Below are positions 1-6,357 of a stretch of DNA of 6,861 bases, piece after piece (within the stretch, counting starts at the first letter, position 1; each line of letters opens with the position of its first letter). Made by a program: the position numbers and the translations under genes. Source of the DNA: a bacterium (lineage in GTDB: Bacteria; UBP14; UBA6098; B30-G16); NCBI GenBank assembly GCA_027007865.1, contig JALTEE010000325.1:1-6861 (forward strand). The letters run 5' to 3'. Below the pieces are notes generated by a model, which saw only the letters and a list, made by a program, of their open reading frames with translations, did no database searches and was not told the DNA's origin.

Positions 1-1
1 T

Positions 2-421
2 TATAAAGATTTTTCAAAAAAATATGACAATATCGACAAAAATCTTTCGTTAAAAAAATTCATCGAAGAATATATAAGGCTCGGTGGTGAAATTTTTTCA
101 GAACAACCTGAAAAATTGCTGTTGATGATTCATTTTCTAAATTTGCCAGAAGAATATCCAAATTTTCCCGAGATATCTGAAATAGTAAATAAACCTATAA
201 CAATTATTGCTGATGCTCTTAACAGAGCAAAATCGCGCGGCGAAATCTCTCAGGATATCGATGAATACACATTTGCTTTAACACTTTTTGGCTCGATGGT
301 TATAACTGCTTCTATCATATATAATGCGAAATTCTCCAAACTTCTTACTCTTATTTCTACCGAGAAATATAAGGATGCAGTTCAGAAGATTTTGCTGTAT
401 GGTATTTTGAATAAAAAATAG
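2..421 (+). CDS. TetR/AcrR family transcriptional regulator, C-terminal part (5' truncated by window edge)
   Basis: The reading frame is open from the left edge (frame beginning at base 2) to a TAG at 419-421, giving 139 visible residues. A TTG at 116 could be read as a start, but the same frame continues upstream without a stop and with sensible helical sequence, so the gene almost certainly begins outside the window. The fragment is all-helical in character. It resembles the ligand-binding/dimerisation half of TetR regulators: a segment with the pattern ITIIADALNRAKSRGEIS followed by D-x-D and a hydrophobic helix (FALTLFGSMVITASIIY), and a final amphipathic helix ending in ILLYGILNKK. TetR proteins are usually about 190-210 residues, so roughly the first 55-70 residues, including the helix-turn-helix, are missing. 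The family normally represses nearby efflux or metabolic genes and releases DNA on ligand binding; no ligand can be inferred here. Hand-counted G+C is about 31%, much lower than the next gene. The family call is by pattern only, because the diagnostic DNA-binding domain is not visible. Confidence 0.72.
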   Translation, partial: YKDFSKKYDNIDKNLSLKKFIEEYIRLGGEIFSEQPEKLLLMIHFLNLPEEYPNFPEISEIVNKPITIIADALNRAKSRGEISQDIDEYTFALTLFGSMVITASIIYNAKFSKLLTLISTEKYKDAVQKILLYGILNKK

Positions 422-553
422 TCTCCTCGATTTCAAAAAAACTTCCCTCTATATTTTGGCAAATATTTACATTTACCATTTTCGCTGAACTTTCTTTTTT
501 TTCATAGATAATCATCGAACATGGCACGGTGCGTGCTCATATTTTGTCGAAGT

Positions 554-603
554 ATTCAAGCAATTTGCAAAAGCGCTTTAATTGCAAGCACATTCGAGCA
601 ATT
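554..603. promoter_or_regulatory. Symmetry-rich TTGCAA/GCAATT cluster upstream of the giant gene
   Basis: This 50-base stretch is built from repeated short words. A 12-base direct repeat, ATTCAAGCAATT (554-565) and ATTCGAGCAATT (592-603), differs at one base and is spaced 38 bases start to start. Between the copies lie two self-complementary TTGCAA words (565-570 and 582-587) flanking a perfect 10-base palindrome, AAAGCGCTTT (570-579), and an inverted GCAATT/AATTGC pair (560-565 and 580-585). The arrangement looks like a protein-binding site or upstream promoter element rather than a terminator, since no T-run follows. It sits 53-102 bases before the start codon of the large gene. No convincing -35/-10 pair at standard spacing could be fixed: TATAAA at 611-616 is a possible -10, but the nearest TTGCAA is 23 bases upstream. 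Regulatory function is inferred; the repeat structure is directly visible. Confidence 0.4.
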
Positions 604-618
604 ATTGAAATATAAATA

Positions 619-634
619 TGTTCAAAGTTGAACA
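619..634. promoter_or_regulatory. 16-base operator-like palindrome TGTTCAAAGTTGAACA
   Basis: The arms TGTTCAA (619-625) and TTGAACA (628-634) are perfect reverse complements around a 2-base AG centre. With a one-base bulge the symmetry extends into ATAT on both sides (616-619 and 635-638). The size and symmetry fit a dimeric repressor operator, and it lies directly downstream of a possible -10 (TATAAA, 611-616) and 22-37 bases before the start codon. In RNA it could also fold as a short hairpin with loop AAGT. Binding by the TetR-type regulator encoded just upstream is a natural guess but is unproven. It shares its GTTCA/TGAAC words with the next hairpin, so the two structures could compete. 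Confidence 0.4.
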
Positions 635-637
635 ATA

Positions 638-653
638 TGAACCAGGAGGTTCA
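638..653 (+). promoter_or_regulatory. Ribosome binding site inside a small hairpin (TGAACC-AGGA-GGTTCA)
   Basis: The Shine-Dalgarno sequence AGGAGGT (644-650) is near-perfect and lies 5 bases before the ATG at 656, which fixes the start of the large gene. It is embedded in a perfect inverted repeat: TGAACC (638-643) pairs with GGTTCA (648-653), leaving AGGA as a 4-base loop. Half of the Shine-Dalgarno is therefore in the stem and half in the loop. An alternative pairing of TTGAAC (628-633) with GTTCAA (649-654) would open this hairpin and place the ribosome binding site in a larger loop. The Shine-Dalgarno assignment is solid. A regulatory role for the hairpin is only a possibility, since a 6-base stem is of modest stability. 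Confidence 0.7.
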
Positions 654-655
654 AA

Positions 656-3600
656 ATGAGAGCGTGGATTTGGATTTCGGCAATCGTGGCGTTTGTGGGA
701 TTTACTTATGCTGCCGTGAGCAAAATTGCCATAGACGACGCACAAACTTCCCCGATGCATGCTTATTCCTATGTCTGGAAAGAAGCAAGTTATGACCAAT
801 GGGTTCGCACGGGGAATATCGACACGGAACTCGGCACAGAATACGGCGAATTGCCTATTCTCTGGCTTGCTTCGGGTTCGAACCGCGGCGCATTCGCATA
901 TCCCGATACCGTTCCCGGATGGAACGATTTCTCATTCGAATGGATGCCATCATTCAACATCGATGCCGTATCGAAGGCATATTCTATCTCCGTTCCCGGC
1001 GGAAACTGCATATCGCTCGTCAGCAGCGTAATATTGGACGATGTTGGACAGACGATTTCGTGGCAGAGCGCATATTATAACACTGCATTTCAGTATTTCT
1101 TAGAGGACAATGTCGATACATGGGTGGATTTCGTAACGGATTCAGCCACCACATCTTTTAATTGGAACACACGACTCATAGTAATTCCGGCATTTGAAGC
1201 CGCCGGTGCCGACGGCGGAGAATACATTAGAGAAATTACTACTCGTTTTCCATCCTTCGGCGATGCGCTGCGAAATGCGCTTGAAAACGGCGCTACAATA
1301 TATGCAGAAGGAAACGGCGGATACCTTCTCGAAGCGTATGGGCTCATTCCAGACGGCACAGTCGATATAACAGACCTCATCGACGGCGCTCCGCCTTCGA
1401 TGCAGGCTTCTGTTAATGTCGCCGATAGCGAACATCCGCTGTCGTTTGTTTCCCTATCAACATCGCTTTACACAGTTTCCGGTCCCACGCTGTCCGATGC
1501 CTATCGAACAATACTCACTTTCGGCGACGATGTATGGGACCCAACCGATGCAGGGAAACCCGCAGCGATAGAAATTTCCGGTGACGATGCATTCGGCGGG
1601 AAAATTTTGCTCGTCTCGGGAATGCCAACCACAGGGATCCTTCAAGGAAATGACAATTACCAATGGCTCTGGACTGCAAATGCTCTCTATTCTGCATTCT
1701 GCCACAAGTTGCTATATTATCGTAGCGTTCATAGCCCTGTGGTTCTGCCAGAATCGACAAATGTCGCACCCTTTGCGATTCCCGCCGACGACTCCATCAC
1801 ATTCGATGTTACCGTTCATCTGCGAAATCTATGGGATACTCCAATATCGGACATCACGCTGAATGAAATTAAAAGCGGCTACTTATATTATGTCGATTGT
1901 CCAACAGGACCGACGCCGTCTGTTTCGGGGAATACCATCACCTGGACATTTTCCAGCCTTGCTGGCGCCGCAACACAGGATATTACATACCGCCTGCGAA
2001 CACCGGACGAATCCGACCCGCTGGCCGAAACCATAAACGACTATATACACAGCAATAAATACTTGCGCCCATCCACTGGAACAGCGTATTACACCGATTC
2101 GGACAACAACGAGGATATGGAATACCGCTACGATTTGTGGACAATAGTTCTTTTTCAGGCGAATATAATCGCAGATGCCGATTTGAACTGGAAAAATATT
2201 TTGGGCGAATTTTATCAACCGTTCAAAATCTTTATGACCTGCGAAAACAAGGAGCGGACTTCTGCGCTCTATACAAAATATGTCCAATATATTCCGATAG
2301 ATGTTCCGATTTATTGGGTCGATGACGAAGTTATCCCGATAATTCGCACGCCAGGCGGGCAATTTGTGGATGTGCTTCAAGGAACACCCGATTCTGCGGA
2401 ATACGCATATCACGATATCGATGGCGACGGCGACCCCGATGTCTGGCTCGATTTCTCATCTTTTCATCCACATCCTGATTCCGTAGAATTGGTGAATATC
2501 TATTGGCTCAATCCTTGGACGGACGAATACGAGGACATAGACCACGATGGCGCTCGTGCGCAGGATACCGATGGCGACGGTGTTGTCGATGTTCCCGAAC
2601 CGGGCGATGAAATTCGTGCGTGGCGCTGTGTTTGGAATATGGGACAGGTTTCGGGATACTGGTGGTATGATCCCTATGTCAGTTGGGAACTTTGGATTGA
2701 CCCGCCGCCGCTCGTAGAAATGGCTGTCGGCGCCGCAGAACATCTCGGATTGCCGAGAGGAGACAGACCGCTTTCCGAAACGGGCTATTACTATCCCAAT
2801 TGGGATAGATGGATGGAGCACGATACATCTACCGGCAACACTGTTTTTGTCCGATTTATAAAGATGAGTATGGGCAGTTACGAAGGTTTCCGCTTCGACC
2901 CGGATACGACAACACCTACCGATTTGCCGCCGACACAGCAAGATTGGGGCATTATTCCCTATCCTCGCAGAGAATACATCGCCGTAATGAACCTTGGCGG
3001 ACACGAACCGACTATGACATCGCCATTCCCACCGGAAGCAGATACGATTTACGGCAAAATCGCTTATGAGACAATCTGGGGCAAACACAGGACTGCGCCA
3101 ATTCGCGTGAGTTATACATATTATACTCCATTGCCGAACCCGCTCCAGTTCGAATATGTCGCACAAACATATAAAATTACCGACCCATCAAGTGGTGAAC
3201 AACTACCATTTCTACCATCTAATGGAGATGCGAACATCGATTTCAGAGTTACCGCATCGACCGAATATTCGCTCTATTGGCTCAAAAATGTCGGACACGA
3301 TTACGGCGAATTTACATATAATTACACCGACCCATATAGCAGAGGATGGGATATAACTTCTACAACTCCTGACGGTCTTGGGGACGGCGTTTTCGGATAC
3401 ATCACCGTAACAATCCCGAAAGGAATCGGAAGCTATTCTATTGAGCTCCCTTGGGACGATGTCGCCGACGAGCCGGATTGGGCACAGATTTTCCCAGAAT
3501 ATTATACACTTATCGATACGAATCCGCTCGTTCCGACGGAACCGTTCTATGTCGAATATCCATTCAAATATGAACTGTATTGTCCGCAGATAATGATTCC

Positions 3601-6283
3601 ACCCGCATTAGACGACGATAATTTCGATGGGGTCGACGATTGGGAAGATGATTTCGGCGATAGATTTGTTAGTTCGACAGGCTATTTACACGATGCATTT
3701 CCACCACTCGACGGCGAAGATGCAGCGGATTCGTTCGCCATCAGCCCTTGGGATACTACGGTTCCGATAGAGGGAGACCTCGCCAGCGCGCACAGCGGCT
3801 GGAGTCCAGGTCCGGATGGAACTTACGGCGACGACCTTCCCGAGAAACTCGGCGAAACACATCTCACACTTCGCGCAAAATGGCACGGCGAAGGATACGA
3901 GGGACTCGTGAAAATAAACGATGGAGCGATTCTTGTCAATGAGGAAATATTCGGCGGGTCGCCGTGGGTGCAGTGGTCTCACGCATTGCTGGCGCAAGCG
4001 AAAGGAAACGACATCAAGGTCGGTAGAAATGCAACGCCAACTCTCGTATCGCTCTATGAAGACACCGTCTATCTGCGCTATCGCATAAAGGATACTAGCG
4101 AGCCGCACGATTTTGATATCTCATTCGACCCATATATTTTGTCCGCAAGCAATGGGCTCGCAAATATTCAGGTTCACATCGGCGGGAAGGAGCCAGCATC
4201 ACTATTCGACCCCGATATTACAACAGGTTCACGAATCAACCCGAGCGGCGCACCCGAAAATGTCAGCATAATATCTGCATTCCCCGATTCGCTGATAACC
4301 ACCGCGGGATACACTCGCAGCGTGAGCGGCGGAGTTTTGACCGCTGTCGTAGAAGTAGATAATGCTTCGGGACAGACTTGGGACAATGTTTCCTGTCATC
4401 CTGACCTGTCGGCGCTCGGCAGCACTTACGAATTTTTCTGGTATGGCGTATATCCGCGTCCATTCGTTCCTGCCCACTACGATGAAGATTCCGGCGAATG
4501 GATTCCAGGCGACGACCCGCGAACTTTCCACGCTGGATGGCGCTTCAACCCATCGGAGCGGGAAATTCTGTTCCAGCTCGGCAGTCCCGACGGTTCTACC
4601 ACAATCCCAGAGGTGCAGTCGTCGCGGAGAGTGTATTTTGTATTCCATCTCGTTGTTGACCCGTCCTTCGCAAACGGTGTCTATGATATTCCTTTCGTAG
4701 TAAATGGAACTGTGCGGGATTACTGGGACGATATCGGCACAGGCGAACCCTTCACTATGAATGTATCGGATACAAAGTTCGCAATATGGGATGGAACAAA
4801 TTCACCATCATTTGTGCTCGGCACTGCGCAGCTATCGGAATTTCAAGATACACTCGAAGATTATTTCACTGTTCCCACGCCTGTTGAAGCACGATGGAGC
4901 TGGTCGCAGCCCGACCCTGATGAATTTGACAGCGGAGTATATTCCGATGTTACAGGCAGTTTCTCCGGTAATGTTCTTTCGCTGGTTCCGCCGACAGATG
5001 CGCTCACATTTCCCCCATCGCCGTCGAGAAATTCGATTTGGTTCATTGTCCGCTCGCTCGTGGATGCAGATTATGGCACAGATAACCTACTCGTCTCATC
5101 GCATCCGTTCATTCGCTACGATGATATTCTCGGCATAGAGCGGACAAAGCGAGGCGGCGCATACTATATCGCAGCAAGAGGTCCACAGATATTGCCGTTG
5201 AAGCGCGTTTCGCAGGTCAATGGGCAAGATGTGGACAGCACCGGATATTATGTCCTAAATCAAGGTGACAACGAAATGGTAATCGAACTCGATGTCGTGA
5301 ATATCGGGAATGACATCGCTATGCAGCCGACGCTGTATGTTCAAATCGGCGACGACGCATATTTCGACGGAATCGACAGCACATATTCTTTCGCATACGA
5401 CCCTGAAACACGCATCGTGTCAATCGATGTTCCCGATATCTATCCGGGTATATCCGGGATAAGAACAATACCACTCTGGCTCGCCGTTCCCACAACAGAC
5501 GCAGACGATGTCCTCGAACTGTGCTATGCTTTCACTGCGGAATTTTATGGGCTCGCAGACGGAAGCGGACTCGCTCGAACAACAGCAACCGACAGTTCTG
5601 AAAGGCGAAAATTCACCGAAACCGACCCGGATACGATTTTCTACGGAGCGAACTTGTTCGTCAGAGATAACGATATATCGCTGTCTAACGAGACTCCCGA
5701 GATAGACGAGGAAATTACAATAAACGCGGATATTCATTTTGAAGGGAATACGAAATTTGAACAAGTTCCCGTTCGTTTGCTTGCAGAGGACGGTTCGCAG
5801 CTCGGCGACGACCAAATAATCGGCATTCTGATGGCAGGCACACCAGATACAATTCACACCGTTTCGTTCAACCACAAAGTAAGCGATTATTATGAAAAGC
5901 TGTTCGTCGTAGCGGACCCCGATTCACAGTTCGGCGAAATCAAGGAAAACGATAATGTCGCTGTCGTAGAAATCATCACAGGCAAGGGCGATTTACTGAA
6001 AGATGTCGTGAACTATCCGAACCCGTTCAAAAACTATACCGAATTTGTATATACGCTGACTCGTCCGGCAAAATCTGTTCGAGTGGAACTATATACGCTG
6101 CGCGGCAGGATGATTCGCACATTCGATTGCCCGACGAAAGCGGGATATAATTCTGTCGGCTGGAACGGTTTCGATGCGGACGGCGACCCTATCGCTAACG
6201 GAAGTTATATATACAAAGTCATAGCGAGAGATTACGACGGCAAAAAATATGAAACTCGCTCCGTGGCGGTGAGAATGCAGTAA
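656..6283 (+). CDS. Giant secreted multidomain protein with degenerate GATase-like N-terminal domain, Asp-rich Ca-binding segments, CARDB-like domain and type IX-like C-terminal sorting domain (1875 aa)
   Basis: This is an intact 1,875-residue frame; the start is set by AGGAGGT 5 bases upstream and by a signal peptide (residues 1 to about 20; one basic residue, then a hydrophobic core ending TYAA). Residues about 170-350 alternate beta strands and helices like a class I glutamine amidotransferase/ThuA-type fold: strand RLIVIPAF (173-180), helix and strand LRNALENGATIYAEG (205-219), strand GKILLVSG (315-322) and a terminal N-A-L helix. At the expected nucleophile elbow the sequence is EGNGGYLL, with Asn220 where active enzymes carry Cys, so it is probably non-catalytic. 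Residues about 369-450 and several later blocks (about 800-950, 1180-1370, 1540-1640) look like DUF11-type beta-sandwiches. Asp-rich loops at 587-595, 627-645 and 986-995 suggest Ca2+ binding. Residues about 1665-1778 match a CARDB domain. Residues 1783-1875 begin DVVNYPNPF and end in a FlgD-like fold (W-N-G-F-D-A-D-G then N-G-S-Y-I-Y-K), the layout of type IX secretion sorting domains. The protein is acidic, rich in Trp, Tyr and Asp, and has only nine Cys. No peptidase motif (for example the gingipain H-G-H...C) is visible. Exported surface or released location is inferred; the biological function is unknown. Confidence 0.93.
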   Translation: MRAWIWISAIVAFVGFTYAAVSKIAIDDAQTSPMHAYSYVWKEASYDQWVRTGNIDTELGTEYGELPILWLASGSNRGAFAYPDTVPGWNDFSFEWMPSFNIDAVSKAYSISVPGGNCISLVSSVILDDVGQTISWQSAYYNTAFQYFLEDNVDTWVDFVTDSATTSFNWNTRLIVIPAFEAAGADGGEYIREITTRFPSFGDALRNALENGATIYAEGNGGYLLEAYGLIPDGTVDITDLIDGAPPSMQASVNVADSEHPLSFVSLSTSLYTVSGPTLSDAYRTILTFGDDVWDPTDAGKPAAIEISGDDAFGGKILLVSGMPTTGILQGNDNYQWLWTANALYSAFCHKLLYYRSVHSPVVLPESTNVAPFAIPADDSITFDVTVHLRNLWDTPISDITLNEIKSGYLYYVDCPTGPTPSVSGNTITWTFSSLAGAATQDITYRLRTPDESDPLAETINDYIHSNKYLRPSTGTAYYTDSDNNEDMEYRYDLWTIVLFQANIIADADLNWKNILGEFYQPFKIFMTCENKERTSALYTKYVQYIPIDVPIYWVDDEVIPIIRTPGGQFVDVLQGTPDSAEYAYHDIDGDGDPDVWLDFSSFHPHPDSVELVNIYWLNPWTDEYEDIDHDGARAQDTDGDGVVDVPEPGDEIRAWRCVWNMGQVSGYWWYDPYVSWELWIDPPPLVEMAVGAAEHLGLPRGDRPLSETGYYYPNWDRWMEHDTSTGNTVFVRFIKMSMGSYEGFRFDPDTTTPTDLPPTQQDWGIIPYPRREYIAVMNLGGHEPTMTSPFPPEADTIYGKIAYETIWGKHRTAPIRVSYTYYTPLPNPLQFEYVAQTYKITDPSSGEQLPFLPSNGDANIDFRVTASTEYSLYWLKNVGHDYGEFTYNYTDPYSRGWDITSTTPDGLGDGVFGYITVTIPKGIGSYSIELPWDDVADEPDWAQIFPEYYTLIDTNPLVPTEPFYVEYPFKYELYCPQIMIPPALDDDNFDGVDDWEDDFGDRFVSSTGYLHDAFPPLDGEDAADSFAISPWDTTVPIEGDLASAHSGWSPGPDGTYGDDLPEKLGETHLTLRAKWHGEGYEGLVKINDGAILVNEEIFGGSPWVQWSHALLAQAKGNDIKVGRNATPTLVSLYEDTVYLRYRIKDTSEPHDFDISFDPYILSASNGLANIQVHIGGKEPASLFDPDITTGSRINPSGAPENVSIISAFPDSLITTAGYTRSVSGGVLTAVVEVDNASGQTWDNVSCHPDLSALGSTYEFFWYGVYPRPFVPAHYDEDSGEWIPGDDPRTFHAGWRFNPSEREILFQLGSPDGSTTIPEVQSSRRVYFVFHLVVDPSFANGVYDIPFVVNGTVRDYWDDIGTGEPFTMNVSDTKFAIWDGTNSPSFVLGTAQLSEFQDTLEDYFTVPTPVEARWSWSQPDPDEFDSGVYSDVTGSFSGNVLSLVPPTDALTFPPSPSRNSIWFIVRSLVDADYGTDNLLVSSHPFIRYDDILGIERTKRGGAYYIAARGPQILPLKRVSQVNGQDVDSTGYYVLNQGDNEMVIELDVVNIGNDIAMQPTLYVQIGDDAYFDGIDSTYSFAYDPETRIVSIDVPDIYPGISGIRTIPLWLAVPTTDADDVLELCYAFTAEFYGLADGSGLARTTATDSSERRKFTETDPDTIFYGANLFVRDNDISLSNETPEIDEEITINADIHFEGNTKFEQVPVRLLAEDGSQLGDDQIIGILMAGTPDTIHTVSFNHKVSDYYEKLFVVADPDSQFGEIKENDNVAVVEIITGKGDLLKDVVNYPNPFKNYTEFVYTLTRPAKSVRVELYTLRGRMIRTFDCPTKAGYNSVGWNGFDADGDPIANGSYIYKVIARDYDGKKYETRSVAVRMQ

Positions 6284-6316
6284 TATTAGCAATCCCTCTG
6301 CGTTGTGTATATAAAC

Positions 6317-6357
6317 AAGGGCGTGTCTCTCGCCACGGCGGGACGAGATGCGCCCTT
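6317..6357. terminator. Bidirectional intrinsic terminator between convergent genes
   Basis: AAGGGCGTGTCTC (6317-6329) pairs along 13 positions with GAGATGCGCCCTT (6345-6357), with two G-T wobbles in the middle. The interior can fold further, CGC (6331-6333) with GCG (6338-6340). On the + strand the stem is followed by TTATTT-type sequence; on the - strand it is followed by TTGTTTAT. Both tails are short and interrupted, so efficiency is uncertain. The hairpin lies 34 bases after the stop of the giant gene, and its right arm overlaps the TAA of the convergent pgeF-like gene by two bases. It can therefore serve both transcripts. Confidence 0.8.

Noticed and set aside
116..421. Regulator starting at TTG 116 as a complete 101-residue protein
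   Set aside because: The frame is open to the left edge with coherent helical sequence, and no Shine-Dalgarno precedes the TTG. A truncated TetR-type protein fits better.
484..512. Possible promoter (CTGAAC ... GATAAT)
   Set aside because: The -10 box is good, but only three of six -35 positions match at 16-base spacing. In A+T-rich sequence this is expected by chance.
521..540. Small hairpin ATGGCAC/GTGCTCAT with one bulged base
   Set aside because: The stem is short and bulged with a 5-base loop and no T-run or conserved context, so it is not separable from chance.
1883..2413. Minus-strand open frame (176 codons) inside the giant gene
   Set aside because: The same reasoning applies: low-complexity shadow composition, no motif, and fully contained in the sense gene.
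2456..3166. Long minus-strand open frame (236 codons) inside the giant gene
   Set aside because: It lies wholly antisense to a frame with a signal peptide and recognisable domains. Its product is Arg/Cys/Ile-rich with no motif, and no ribosome binding site is evident. It is a codon-bias shadow.
3686..4108. Minus-strand open frame (140 codons), with similar ones at 4229-4648 and 5420-5875
   Set aside because: All are shadows of the sense frame without domain signals or start-site context.
656..6283. Gingipain-type (C25) peptidase identity for the giant protein
   Set aside because: Its C-terminal domain is shared with such proteases, but no His-Gly-His or matching catalytic Cys motif is present.
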